In this document: one piece after another, positions 18,591-27,204 of the stretch | Layout: the number at the start of each line of letters is the position of its first letter | Numbering within the stretch: position 1 is the first letter of the stretch | Assembly (NCBI GenBank): GCA_015066245.1 | Contig: SVOS01000003.1 | Span: 149,019-213,018 of the forward strand | Direction of reading: 5' to 3' | DNA from: Oscillospiraceae bacterium | Lineage (GTDB): Bacteria; Bacillota; Clostridia; Oscillospirales; Acutalibacteraceae | DNA: 64,000 nucleotides | Translations under genes and position numbers: made by a program | The notes under the pieces: generated by a model | The model's input: the letters and a program-made list of their open reading frames with translations, nothing else | Told to the model about the DNA's origin: nothing | The model's database searches: none

Positions 18591-20828
18591 ATGGCTAAGA
18601 AAAAGAAAACCGAAAACACCGTACAGGCATCTGCTATCAAAGGTGTCATCGAGGGTGCAGGCGAAATTGTTGAACAACGAATTGTCAGTACGCTGACAGA
18701 AAACTATATGCCCTACGCAATGAGCGTTATTATGTCCCGTGCAATCCCTGAGATTGACGGCTTTAAGCCTTCTCACAGAAAGCTCCTCTACACAATGTAT
18801 AAGAAAGGTCTTTTAACGGGTGCTCTTACAAAGTCTGCGAACATAGTAGGTGAGACCATGAAGCTTAATCCTCATGGTGATGCCGCGATTTATGACACTA
18901 TGGTGCGACTTTCACGCGGATATGAGGCACTTCTGCATCCCTATGTGCTTTCCAAGGGTAACTTTGGTAAGTTCTTCTCGCGTGATATGGCGTGGGCGGC
19001 TCCCAGATATACCGAAGCAAAGCTTGAGCCTATCTGTAATGAGCTTTTCAGAGATATCGACAAAGATACAGTTGATTTCGTTGATAACTACGATAATACG
19101 ATGAAGGAGCCTACACTCCTGCCTGCGACTTTCCCCTCAGTTCTTGTTAATGCAAACACCGGTATCGCAGTTGGTATGGCTTCCTCTGTGTGTTCATTTA
19201 ATTTAAGAGAAGTTTGCGAAACTACCGCCGCTTTAATCCGCGATCCTGATCACGATGTTTTCTCTACATTACCTGCACCCGATTTTTGCGGTGGGGGACA
19301 GATTGTATACAATGAGCAGGTGCTCAAGGATATTTATACAAGCGGCAAAGGCAGCTTCAAAGTTCGTGCCGAGTATACCTATGACAAATCCAATAACTGT
19401 ATTGATGTAACATCAATTTCTCCCACAACTTCTACAGAAGCTATTATTGAGAAGGTTATTGAGCTTGTAAAACTTGGCAAAATCAAGGAAATCTCAGATA
19501 TCCGAGATGAAACAGGTCTTAACGGACTTAAAATCACTATTGACCTTAAGCGTGGCACAGATCCGGAACTTCTTATGAAGAAGCTTTATAAGCTTACTCC
19601 TCTTGAGGATTCCTTTGCCTGTAATTTTAATATTCTTATCGGCGGAGTGCCTCAGGTTCTGGGTGTTAAGGATATTCTAAACGAGTGGATTGCATTCAGA
19701 ATCGAGTGTGTACGTCGCAGAGTTTATCACGAGCTCCATAAAAAGAAAGACAGACTCCATCTTCTATACGGCCTTAAGGAAATCCTCCTTGATATCGACA
19801 AAGCCGTCAGAATCGTAAGAGAAACCGAAGAAGAAAAAGAGGTTGTACCAAACCTTATGATTGGCTTTGGTATTGACGAGGTGCAGGCTGAGTTTGTTGC
19901 CGAAATCAAACTCCGTCACTTGAACCGCGAGTATATTCTCAAGCGTACCAATGATATTGACGAGCTCGAGGCTGATATTGCAGAGCTTGAGGCAATTCTC
20001 TCAAGCAAAGCCAGAGTAAAGACAATTATCGTAAAAGAGCTTAAGGAAGTTGCCGACAAATACGGTCAGGAACGCAGAAGTAAGATTCTCTATATTGAGG
20101 ATGATGCTTTTGAGGATATTGTGGAGGAGATTCCCGATTATCCCGTGCACCTGTTCTTCACCAAAGAAGGCTACTTCAAAAAGATTACCCCACAATCCTT
20201 GAGAATGAGCGGCGAGCAAAAGCTCAAAGAAGGCGACAATATTTCCATGACTGTGGAGACTACCAACAACACCGACTTGCTGTTCTTTACAAACAAATGT
20301 CAGGTTTACAAATCAAAGGCAAGTGATTTCTCTGACACAAAGGCAAGTGTGCTGGGTGATTATATTCCTGCTAAGCTTCAGATGGATGAAGGTGAAACTG
20401 CCGTTGCGATGATTTGTACAAAAACTTATGAGGGAATTGTTCTCTTTGCTTTTGAAAACGGCAAAATTGCGAAAATTCCTCTTGATTCATACGCAACAAA
20501 GACCAACCGCAAGCGACTTACTAATGCTTATTCGGACAAATCTCCCTTGGCTGATGTAGGGTTTACCGATGAAGAGTGCGAATTTCTTATTACTGCGTCC
20601 AGCGGCAGAATGCTTTTGCTTCATACAGCTTCTATTAATCTTAAAACATCCCGTACAACACAGGGCGTTGCAGTTATGAAGCTTAAGAAAGGCCAGAGGG
20701 TTATGAGTATAGCCAAGTATAAAGAAGGCACATTTTCAAAGCCTTCCAGATACCGCACACGCTCACTGCCTGCACTTGGTGCTATGCCCGATGTGGCAGA
20801 TACTGCAGAGCAGCTTTCGCTTATTTAA
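18591..20828 (+). CDS. parC: Type IIA DNA topoisomerase subunit A (ParC-like)
   Basis: 745 residues. The breakage-reunion domain holds the QRIVSTLTENYMPYAMSVI start, HPHGD-like LNPHGDAAIYDTMVR (92-106) and the active-site Tyr140 in AAPRYTEAKL. The C-terminal part is short, about two to three beta-pinwheel blades after residue ~500, and lacks a GyrA box, which favours ParC over GyrA. It cleaves and rejoins the gate DNA segment with the ParE-like subunit encoded just upstream. An AGGTGACATAAT segment precedes the ATG. The quinolone-determining-like segment lies at about 85-110. Confidence 0.87.
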   Translation: MAKKKKTENTVQASAIKGVIEGAGEIVEQRIVSTLTENYMPYAMSVIMSRAIPEIDGFKPSHRKLLYTMYKKGLLTGALTKSANIVGETMKLNPHGDAAIYDTMVRLSRGYEALLHPYVLSKGNFGKFFSRDMAWAAPRYTEAKLEPICNELFRDIDKDTVDFVDNYDNTMKEPTLLPATFPSVLVNANTGIAVGMASSVCSFNLREVCETTAALIRDPDHDVFSTLPAPDFCGGGQIVYNEQVLKDIYTSGKGSFKVRAEYTYDKSNNCIDVTSISPTTSTEAIIEKVIELVKLGKIKEISDIRDETGLNGLKITIDLKRGTDPELLMKKLYKLTPLEDSFACNFNILIGGVPQVLGVKDILNEWIAFRIECVRRRVYHELHKKKDRLHLLYGLKEILLDIDKAVRIVRETEEEKEVVPNLMIGFGIDEVQAEFVAEIKLRHLNREYILKRTNDIDELEADIAELEAILSSKARVKTIIVKELKEVADKYGQERRSKILYIEDDAFEDIVEEIPDYPVHLFFTKEGYFKKITPQSLRMSGEQKLKEGDNISMTVETTNNTDLLFFTNKCQVYKSKASDFSDTKASVLGDYIPAKLQMDEGETAVAMICTKTYEGIVLFAFENGKIAKIPLDSYATKTNRKRLTNAYSDKSPLADVGFTDEECEFLITASSGRMLLLHTASINLKTSRTTQGVAVMKLKKGQRVMSIAKYKEGTFSKPSRYRTRSLPALGAMPDVADTAEQLSLI

Positions 20829-20856
20829 TCTATTTGTTTATTATTAAAAATAATGC

Positions 20857-20885
20857 TTGCATTTTTCGGATTATTATGGTAAAAT
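20857..20885 (+). promoter_or_regulatory. Sigma-A-type promoter for secG
   Basis: TTGCAT and TAAAAT are separated by 17 bases, 62 bases before the chosen secG start. The hexamers are close to consensus for the housekeeping sigma factor. Confidence 0.7.
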
Positions 20886-20946
20886 GTTAAAGCTATCGAA
20901 AATTTGACCTTTTTTGGGTTTATAATACGAAAGGATGTATTATCAG

Positions 20947-21270
20947 ATGTGGTATTTTTATCTCTTAGGTGTTCTTGCTCTTATCGTTGCAGTAGTTCTT
21001 GTTATCGTAGTTATTCTTCAGGAAGGTAACTCTCAGGGCGTTGGCGTTGTTTCCGGCGGTGCTGATACTTTCTTCTCTAAGAATAAGGCTCGTTCTATCG
21101 ATGCATTCCTTGCTCGTTGGACAAAGTTTGTTGCAGTTGGCTTCTTCATTCTGGTTGTTGCAATCAACGTTGTTGCTTTTGCTACAAACGGTTCCGGTAA
21201 CGACACAAACACAAACCTTCCCCAGACATCTATCTCTACACCTGACTCTGCTTCTGTAGACGAAGGCTGA
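20947..21270 (+). CDS. secG: Preprotein translocase subunit SecG
   Basis: 107 residues with two membrane helices (about 3-24 and 55-78), separated by the conserved ILQEGNSQGVGVVSGGADTFF and the LARWTKFVA start of helix 2. SecG assists the SecYE channel in protein export. The ATG at 20947 is preferred over 20935 because AAAGGA (20930-20935) is then at a normal distance. The C-terminal tail is polar, rich in N/T/S, and outside the membrane. It has its own promoter and terminator, so it is monocistronic. Confidence 0.93.
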   Translation: MWYFYLLGVLALIVAVVLVIVVILQEGNSQGVGVVSGGADTFFSKNKARSIDAFLARWTKFVAVGFFILVVAINVVAFATNGSGNDTNTNLPQTSISTPDSASVDEG

Positions 21271-21306
21271 TTTTAGCATAACATAATATTTAAGAGCATA
21301 ATAATT

Positions 21307-21340
21307 GACTGCAAGGTTTTGCCTTGCAGTCTTTTTATTT
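21307..21340 (+). terminator. secG terminator
   Basis: A 10-bp perfect stem GACTGCAAGG / CCTTGCAGTC with a TTTTG loop is followed by TTTTTATTT. It lies between secG and the BofA-like gene. Confidence 0.88.
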
Positions 21341-21354
21341 GCGGAGGAATATTT

Positions 21355-21606
21355 ATGATTTATGCAGGAATACTTATAATAACTTTTATTTTGTTTGCAA
21401 TAATCAACTTTTTCTCAAAAAATAAAAAGCCCTTTAAAAGGGCTTTTGTAAATATGATTATTGGTGTACTGTCGCTTGTGATTATAAATGTCGCAGGGAT
21501 ATTCTGGGACATAGGGGTAGGTGTGTCACCGTTTTCCCTTATGGTGTCAGCTTCTTTGGGGGTTCCGGGTGTTGTTGCAATGGTTTTGATAAAAACCTTG
21601 TTTTAA
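21355..21606 (+). CDS. bofA: BofA-family pro-sigma-K processing inhibitor
   Basis: 83 residues from the ATG after GCGGAGGA (the frame is open from 21319, inside the secG terminator). There are two membrane helices (about 4-21 and 33-53), and the C-terminus GVSPFSLMVSASLGVPGVVAMVLIKTLF has the GVPG motif of the family. In Bacillus, BofA holds the SpoIVFB protease inactive in the forespore outer membrane until SpoIVB signalling. This window also encodes SpoIVB and a SpoIVFB-type protease, so the role is coherent. The 3' end overlaps the convergent DUF4364 gene by 4 bases. Confidence 0.83.
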   Translation: MIYAGILIITFILFAIINFFSKNKKPFKRAFVNMIIGVLSLVIINVAGIFWDIGVGVSPFSLMVSASLGVPGVVAMVLIKTLF

Positions 21607-22199
21607 GCCATATTATCCAGGTCCTCAAGTGCTTGTCTGATAAGTTCCTTGTTGCGTGTGATTGTAGCAACCATAATTTCGTATACAAGCTGAGGATTTT
21701 TGTAAAAATTCCTTTTAACACTCTTTGCCTGATTGGAGTCAGGCATATACATCTTAAGTTTCATAAGGTCCATATCTCCGCCTGATACTTCGCAAGTAAC
21801 ATAATACCCATTGTCAGCTTTCTCGGTTGTTACCTTGTTTTCTCTTTCTATTCTTTCTTTTTCAAGAAGGAGCAAAGCACATTCAAAGGCACGTTCTTTA
21901 GCGGTAAGGGGCAGAGTATCCTCAAGCTGCTCAGAAATAATTTTGCCGTTAACCGTTGGTACATACAGTTTGTCGCTGTTTTCATCCAGTTTCAGGTTTC
22001 CGTTACTAATAAGGTCATCAAAGCAAGAGCTGGCCTCAAAGTAATTTGTAAGCCCTTTTTTAAGCAGCGCATTTACCACAAGTTCTTTGCTCATGGGTTT
22101 TCCAACTGCCGTGAACATATAGCAAATAAGAGTTCTTATTTCATTCTTGGTTCTCATTCCACCTAAGGAAATTCCTTCATCAAATGCGTCATAGGACAT
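21603..22199 (-). CDS. DUF4364-family winged-helix protein
   Basis: 198 residues. The N-terminal half (KNEIRTLICYMF...PMSKELVVNALLKKGLTNYFEASSCFDDLISNGNL, quoted in part) has the helix-turn-wing layout of a transcription-factor fold typical of DUF4364, a family largely confined to Clostridia. The remaining half is mixed alpha/beta (TCEVSGGDMDLMKLKMYMPD). The function is not known; DNA binding is inferred from the fold only. AAAGGAGGTA precedes the ATG, and an extended -10 promoter lies just upstream. It is a single gene, convergent with bofA and divergent from the nfeD operon. Confidence 0.75.
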   Translation of the reverse strand: MSYDAFDEGISLGGMRTKNEIRTLICYMFTAVGKPMSKELVVNALLKKGLTNYFEASSCFDDLISNGNLKLDENSDKLYVPTVNGKIISEQLEDTLPLTAKERAFECALLLLEKERIERENKVTTEKADNGYYVTCEVSGGDMDLMKLKMYMPDSNQAKSVKRNFYKNPQLVYEIMVATITRNKELIRQALEDLDNMA

Positions 22200-22228
22200 A
22201 ATATTGTACCTCCTTTTACATCAATTAG

Positions 22229-22237
22229 ATTATATCA
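22229..22237 (-). promoter_or_regulatory. Extended -10 promoter for the DUF4364 gene
   Basis: Reading the minus strand, TGATATAAT (TGn extended -10) lies 30 bases before the start codon. No good -35 is present, which is usual for extended -10 promoters. Confidence 0.55.
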
Positions 22238-22290
22238 TACATTGTAAAATTTGTGTAGCTTTTTTTTAGACAAAAATCATAAATTGGTGA

Positions 22291-22319
22291 TTGAATACCA
22301 CAAAGATGTATGTTAATAT
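22291..22319 (+). promoter_or_regulatory. Promoter of the nfeD-SPFH operon
   Basis: TTGAAT, a 17-base spacer and TAATAT, 22 bases before the chosen nfeD start. This argues against any start upstream of 22320 for that gene. Confidence 0.65.
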
Positions 22320-22341
22320 AAGAACAAAGGTAGGTGATTTG

Positions 22342-22794
22342 ATGGAGTTTATGCCTTATGTATGGCTTGGACTTGCTGTAGTCCTTGCAGTAGTGGAAAT
22401 CAGCACTACTCAGCTGGTATCTATATGGTTTGTAATTGGTGCTGCTGCTACTGCAGTATGCTCAGCTACATTCCTTAAAGGTAACATAGTCTTGCAGATT
22501 CTTGTGTTTGTTCTTATTTCAGCGATTATGCTCGTGCTTACAAGACCGCTGGTCAAAAAGCTGAGAAAGAATGAAATTGTCAATACCAACTCTGACAGAA
22601 ATATTGGCAAAACCGGTGTCGTCCTTGTAGACATAGACCCCGAAACCGGAAAAGGCCTTGTGAGAATCGGCAATGAAAAATGGAGTGCCAAATCTAAAGA
22701 TAATCTGAGAATTAAAGAAGGATCAAACATCAGAGTGCTTGCAATAGAAGGCGTTAAGCTTATAGTTGAAGCACAAAATGAAAGGAAGGATTAA
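22342..22794 (+). CDS. NfeD-family membrane protein
   Basis: 150 residues from the ATG after AGGTAGGTGATTTG. There are three membrane helices in the first ~75 residues, then a soluble beta-barrel of OB type (TGVVLVDIDPETGKGLVRIGNEKWSAKS, quoted in part, to IEGVKLIVE). This is the short NfeD form that lacks the ClpP-like protease domain. It is known as a partner of SPFH/stomatin proteins, and the SPFH gene follows 3 bases later. Likely role: membrane organisation or quality control with that partner. Confidence 0.88.
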   Translation: MEFMPYVWLGLAVVLAVVEISTTQLVSIWFVIGAAATAVCSATFLKGNIVLQILVFVLISAIMLVLTRPLVKKLRKNEIVNTNSDRNIGKTGVVLVDIDPETGKGLVRIGNEKWSAKSKDNLRIKEGSNIRVLAIEGVKLIVEAQNERKD

Positions 22795-22797
22795 TTT

Positions 22798-23706
22798 ATG
22801 GATCCCGTAACAATCGCAATTATTATTGCAATCGCAGTACTGCTTCTTATTATCGTAGTAAGAAACATCAAAATCGTACCTCAGGCACACGCCTTTGTTC
22901 TTGAGCGTCTTGGTGCTTACAAGGCAACATGGGGCACCGGCCTGCACATCAAGATTCCTTTTATCGACAGAATCGCAAAGCGTGTATCGCTGAAAGAGCA
23001 GGTTGTTGACTTCCCGCCTCAGCCCGTTATTACTCGTGATAACGTAACAATGCAGATTGACACCGTTGTATATTTTGAGATAACAGACCCTAAGCTTTAC
23101 ACTTACGGCGTTGAGAGACCTCTTGATGCTATTGAAAATCTTACAGCAACAACCCTAAGAAATATCATCGGTGATTTGGAGCTTGATAGCACCCTTACAT
23201 CCCGAGACACAATCAACGATAAAATCAGAATTATCCTTGATGAGGCAACAGATGCATGGGGTATCAGAGTTATCCGCGTAGAGCTCAAGAATATTCTTCC
23301 TCCCAGAGAGATTCAGGACGCCATGGAGAAGCAGATGAAGGCAGAGCGTGAGCGTCGAGCAAGAATTCTTGACGCAGAGGGTGAAAAGAGGAGTCAGATT
23401 CTTGTGGCAGAAGGTCTTAAAGAGTCAGCGATCCTCAAGGCTGATGCTGTGAAAGAAACAAAAATCCGTGAGGCAGCCGGTGAGGCTGAGGCAATCCTCA
23501 CAGTTCAGAAGGCTTATGCCGATGCTCTCAGAATGCTTAATGAGGCTAACCCCAATGAGAAGGTTATCGCATTAAAGAGCCTTGAAGCGTTCCAGAAAGC
23601 TGCTGACGGTAAAGCTACAAAGATTATTATTCCATCAGAAATTCAAGGTCTTGCAGGCCTTGCAACCTCTGTAAAAGAGCTGATGTCAGATAATACCGAG
23701 GCATAA
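22798..23706 (+). CDS. SPFH/band 7 (stomatin-like, slipin/QmcA) membrane protein
   Basis: 302 residues: an N-terminal membrane helix (about 3-24), the SPFH domain (KIVPQAHAFVLERLGAYKATWGTGLH... VDFPPQPVITRDNVTMQIDTVVYFEITD, both in part), then a charged coiled-coil (about 170-240: EKQMKAERERRARILDAEGEK) and a C-terminal alpha-helical tail. Family members form large cage-like oligomers that scaffold membrane microdomains and regulate proteases. It is operonic with nfeD and ends at a strong bidirectional terminator. Confidence 0.92.
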   Translation: MDPVTIAIIIAIAVLLLIIVVRNIKIVPQAHAFVLERLGAYKATWGTGLHIKIPFIDRIAKRVSLKEQVVDFPPQPVITRDNVTMQIDTVVYFEITDPKLYTYGVERPLDAIENLTATTLRNIIGDLELDSTLTSRDTINDKIRIILDEATDAWGIRVIRVELKNILPPREIQDAMEKQMKAERERRARILDAEGEKRSQILVAEGLKESAILKADAVKETKIREAAGEAEAILTVQKAYADALRMLNEANPNEKVIALKSLEAFQKAADGKATKIIIPSEIQGLAGLATSVKELMSDNTEA

Positions 23707-23711
23707 AAACT

Positions 23712-23740
23712 AAAACCTGCTCCATTTCGGAGCAGGTTTT
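23712..23740. terminator. Bidirectional terminator between SPFH gene and copA
   Basis: A perfect 12-bp stem AAAACCTGCTCC / GGAGCAGGTTTT with the loop ATTTC. The T-run on one strand and the A-run on the other serve both convergent genes. Confidence 0.9.
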
Positions 23741-23744
23741 GCTT

Positions 23745-26156
23745 TTATTCTTCGATATTCGTTACTTTGTATCCTGCAGCAGTAATTGCCTCAGTGATTT
23801 TTGCATTGTCAGCATCTTTGCTGAGCTTTGCACATTTGTTATCTAAATCAACAACAACGCCCGCATCAAAAGCAGAGAGGATTTCTCTGACTCTTGCCTG
23901 ACAATGAGGACACATCATACCTTCGATATAAACTGTTTTCATTTTCTTTTCCTTTCTGAGAGAAAAATCTCTCTTAAAATTTTTGATTCTGAGTGCATTG
24001 GATACTACACAAATTGAGCTCAGACTCATTGCAATTGTACCAAACATAGGGGGGAGCTGAAATCCCCATATTGGATAAAATACTCCTGCAGCTATAGGAA
24101 TGCAGATTGAGTTGTATATTAGTGCCCAGAAGAGGTTCTCTTTGATATTTCGCATAACCTTTCTGCAAAGTTTTATGACAGTGTGTACATCACGCATATC
24201 GTCGCGAATTAATACAACATCAGCCGCTTCCATAGCTATATCAGTACCGCCACCAACCGCAATACCAACATCAGCAGTTGCAAGAGCAGGGGAGTCGTTT
24301 ATTCCGTCACCTACCATAATTACCGGTGATTTCCGCTGATATTTTTTAATGGTTTTATTTTTGTCAGCAGGCATCAACTCAGCTTTGAATTCATTAATAC
24401 CTGCATTTTTGCATATTTCTTTAGCAGTGTATTCATTATCTCCTGTCAGCATTACTGTATTGATGCCATCGTCTTTAATAAGCTTTACTGCCTCAATGCT
24501 GCTTTCCTTAATACTGTCAGAAATACCGATTACCGCAGCAAGAACTTTGTCCTTAACTACATAGAGAGAAGTCTTGCCTTCTACAGAAAAGTTATTTGCT
24601 TTTTCGACTAAAGTGTTTTTGCTATTTGCATACTCAGAAACAAAATCATAATTGCCAATCAGATATGCACTATCGTTAACTACCGCACTGATACCTTTAG
24701 AGGCTTCGTAATTATAATCTTTAACAATTTCGTAAGTTGTAAAATCAGAATACTCAACAACGGCTTTTGCAAGAGGATGGTCGCTCATCTTCTCGATAGC
24801 AGCTACCGTTCTTATAATATCTTCTTTATTAAAGTGGTCTGCAACCACAAAGTCTGAGACAACCGGTTTTCCGGTGGTGATGGTGCCGGTTTTGTCGAAC
24901 ATAACGTATTTTGCTTTGCCGCCAACCTCAAAAATTTCAGCCGATTTTACCAGAAGTCCCAATTCTGCCGCTTTTCCTGTGCCTACCATAATTGCAGTGG
25001 GAGTCGCAAGACCTAAAGCACAAGGACAGGAGATTACCAGAATTGCTATTCCGAAATTCAGCGAAAGTCCTACATCATTAGTAGCAATAAGCCAGATTAC
25101 AGTGGTTGCTATAGCTATAAGAAATACAATGGGAACAAAAATTCTACTGATTTTATCAGCAAAGCGGGCGATCTTGGGTTTAGTGTTGGTTGCTTGGTCC
25201 ACAAGCCTTATAATACCCGAAAGTGTGGTTTCTTCGCCGACTTTCAAAGCTTCAAAATGAACATATCCTGATACAAGCTGTGTTCCGCCCGTAACATTGT
25301 CACCAATTGATTTTGCTATTGGCAGACTTTCACCTGTAATAGCGGACTCATCTACTGTGCCTTCTCCATAAACAATCTTACCATCAGCAGGAAAGGTCAT
25401 ACCGCTTTTTACAATAACAATATTACCTTTTTGGATTTTTTCAGATGCTATTTCAATCTCTTTGCCTTCAACAAGAATCACAGAGTTTTTTGGAGTAAGA
25501 TCCATCAGCTTTGTTACCGCTTCTGTGGTTTTAGACTTGGATTTGCTTTCAAGATACTTGCCAATCGTTACAAAAACAAGAATCATTGATGCAGATTCAA
25601 AATAATAATGATGAGCACCACCGTTTATTATAAGATAAATACTGTAAATCAGCGATGTTGCAGAGCCTACTGCAATCAGTGAATCCATATTTGGATTAAG
25701 CATTACCAAAGCTTTTATACCTGAGAAATAATATTTAAAATTCAGCAGTATTATAGGTATCGAAATTATAAGCTCAATAATTCCTTTAAGCACCATCTGG
25801 TGTTCGCTGAAGATATTGATGCCTACCATGTGTCCCATAGATACAACCATCAACACGCACAGAAGCACCAATGATAAAATTAGTTTTATCAGTATTTTGT
25901 CTGTCTTTTTCTTAAGCTCATCAGATGCAGCGGTTTTAATTTTGCTTTGAACTGAAGCACTGTAACCCGCTTTTTTTACTGCAGCTATGATTCTATCTTC
26001 AGTGATTACATCTTCACTAAAGCTGACATCCATAGAATTCTTCAGAAGATTTACATTACAAGTCTCTATACCATCCAGCTTTTCAACAGTACCTTGTACT
26101 CTTGCAGAACATGCCGCACAAGACATACCGGTAATATCAAAAGTCTTTCTTGTCAT
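23745..26156 (-). CDS. copA: Copper-translocating P1B-type ATPase with C-terminal CopZ-like domain
   Basis: 803 residues. An N-terminal HMA domain (GMSCAAC, about 9-15), membrane helices, the A-domain TGES, intramembrane CPC (SCPCALGLATP), phosphorylation motif DKTGT, the SDHPLAKA HP motif and GDGINDSPAL are all present: a complete Cu(I) exporter. After the last membrane helices a second HMA domain (GMMCPHC, Cys 749 and 752) is fused in frame at the C-terminus, where most relatives end and a separate copZ follows. An internal ATG (minus strand, nt 23942) opens this domain and has AGAAAGGA just upstream, so a free CopZ-like chaperone could also be made. No CsoR or CopY gene is seen nearby. Confidence 0.95.
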   Translation of the reverse strand: MTRKTFDITGMSCAACSARVQGTVEKLDGIETCNVNLLKNSMDVSFSEDVITEDRIIAAVKKAGYSASVQSKIKTAASDELKKKTDKILIKLILSLVLLCVLMVVSMGHMVGINIFSEHQMVLKGIIELIISIPIILLNFKYYFSGIKALVMLNPNMDSLIAVGSATSLIYSIYLIINGGAHHYYFESASMILVFVTIGKYLESKSKSKTTEAVTKLMDLTPKNSVILVEGKEIEIASEKIQKGNIVIVKSGMTFPADGKIVYGEGTVDESAITGESLPIAKSIGDNVTGGTQLVSGYVHFEALKVGEETTLSGIIRLVDQATNTKPKIARFADKISRIFVPIVFLIAIATTVIWLIATNDVGLSLNFGIAILVISCPCALGLATPTAIMVGTGKAAELGLLVKSAEIFEVGGKAKYVMFDKTGTITTGKPVVSDFVVADHFNKEDIIRTVAAIEKMSDHPLAKAVVEYSDFTTYEIVKDYNYEASKGISAVVNDSAYLIGNYDFVSEYANSKNTLVEKANNFSVEGKTSLYVVKDKVLAAVIGISDSIKESSIEAVKLIKDDGINTVMLTGDNEYTAKEICKNAGINEFKAELMPADKNKTIKKYQRKSPVIMVGDGINDSPALATADVGIAVGGGTDIAMEAADVVLIRDDMRDVHTVIKLCRKVMRNIKENLFWALIYNSICIPIAAGVFYPIWGFQLPPMFGTIAMSLSSICVVSNALRIKNFKRDFSLRKEKKMKTVYIEGMMCPHCQARVREILSAFDAGVVVDLDNKCAKLSKDADNAKITEAITAAGYKVTNIEE

Positions 26157-26179
26157 TTTATACCTCCTTTATCTTATAT

Positions 26180-26209
26180 ATAATAACATATTCAAAATTT
26201 GTTAGTCAA
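26180..26209 (-). promoter_or_regulatory. copA promoter
   Basis: On the minus strand TTGACT, an 18-base spacer and TATTAT lie just upstream of AAAGGAGG and the copA start. The -35 sits close to the spo0A terminator. Confidence 0.65.
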
Positions 26210-26216
26210 ATATAAA

Positions 26217-26246
26217 TTGTCCTTTGCTATATTTAGCAAAGGACAA
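26217..26246 (-). terminator. spo0A terminator
   Basis: A perfect 13-bp stem TTGTCCTTTGCTA / TAGCAAAGGACAA with a four-base loop. On the minus strand it is followed by TTTATATTTG. It lies 8 bases past the spo0A stop codon. Confidence 0.88.
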
Positions 26247-26254
26247 TATCACAT

Positions 26255-27028
26255 TCAGCTTGCGTTCTTCAGTTGTAATCTCAGCTTATCAGCAATCATT
26301 GCAATAAACTCCGAGTTGGTTGGTTTTCCTCGACTGATATGGATTGTATATCCAAAATATGAGTTAAGGATATCTACATCGCCTCTATCCCAGGCAACCT
26401 CGATTGCGTGTCTTATTGCTCTCTCGACTCTTGATGAGGTTGTCTCATACTTTTTTGCAACCGCCGGATAAAGCTGTTTGGTCACTGCGTTGATTATCTC
26501 GGGTTGTTCTATTGACATAATAATAGAATCTCTGAGATAATGATACCCTTTGATATGAGCTGGAACACCTATCTGATGCAGAATTTCTGTCACCTTAACT
26601 TCAATACTGTTCTGACTCAGTGGCAGAGTGCTGATTACATTATCCTGTGCACTTCTTAGCCTTAAAAGTGTCAGTAGATTTTCGCATACTGATTTTAACG
26701 AATAAGGCTTAATAACGAAATATGATGCTCCGTGTTCCATAACTTCTCTCTGAAGCACAGGACTGTCAAAAGATGATGTAATCACATACATAGGAGTCGT
26801 ATCAAGTCTGTTATTAATATTTTTCATTACAGAAATACTGTCTGTACTTGCCATAAACAAGTCCATAAGCACGATATCAGGTTCTTCTGTAAGTATTTTG
26901 TTAATAACTTCTTCGCCGTCTTTTTTACAGAATACAGGAATATAACCCATAGCGAGTATACTGCTAAGTTCATCAGAATTAAACTCATTTCTGTCTTCTG
27001 TAATAAGAATTTTTGTTTTACTGTCCAT
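26255..27028 (-). CDS. spo0A: Sporulation master regulator Spo0A
   Basis: 257 residues. Receiver domain (about 5-125): acidic pocket E11/D12, phospho-acceptor Asp56 (VLMDLFM) and Lys107 (VIKPYS). DNA-binding domain (about 145-257) with the highly conserved [20 protein letters not shown] and [18 protein letters not shown] blocks (in part). Phosphorylated Spo0A binds 0A boxes and commits cells to sporulation. It lies next to spoIVB, the order usual in endospore formers. GAAAGGA precedes the start; a sigma-A-type promoter and a near-consensus 0A box lie upstream. Confidence 0.97.
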   Translation of the reverse strand: MDSKTKILITEDRNEFNSDELSSILAMGYIPVFCKKDGEEVINKILTEEPDIVLMDLFMASTDSISVMKNINNRLDTTPMYVITSSFDSPVLQREVMEHGASYFVIKPYSLKSVCENLLTLLRLRSAQDNVISTLPLSQNSIEVKVTEILHQIGVPAHIKGYHYLRDSIIMSIEQPEIINAVTKQLYPAVAKKYETTSSRVERAIRHAIEVAWDRGDVDILNSYFGYTIHISRGKPTNSEFIAMIADKLRLQLKNAS

Positions 27029-27061
27029 AATTCAAGTCCTTTCAAAATTTATGTTAACTAA

Positions 27062-27090
27062 ATATTACCATAAACTGGTAGAAATAGCAA
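27062..27090 (-). promoter_or_regulatory. spo0A promoter (sigma-A type)
   Basis: Minus strand: TTGCTA, a 17-base spacer and TAATAT, ending 33 bases before the spo0A start codon. Confidence 0.65.
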
Positions 27091-27120
27091 GAGTTAACAC
27101 GAAAATTATTTTGAGAACTT

Positions 27121-27129
27121 TTCGTCGAA
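27121..27129 (+). promoter_or_regulatory. Candidate 0A box upstream of spo0A
   Basis: TTCGTCGAA differs at one base from the known 0A box TTTGTCGAA. It lies 31 bases upstream of the spo0A -35, a position compatible with autoregulation by Spo0A~P. It is a single site, so this is suggestive only. Confidence 0.45.
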
Positions 27130-27204
27130 TATAATCACTTTTCTTAGTAATATAAATTTTATTGAATTTTGACATAGAATTACATTGTTCGAGTCCAAAA
27201 AGAA

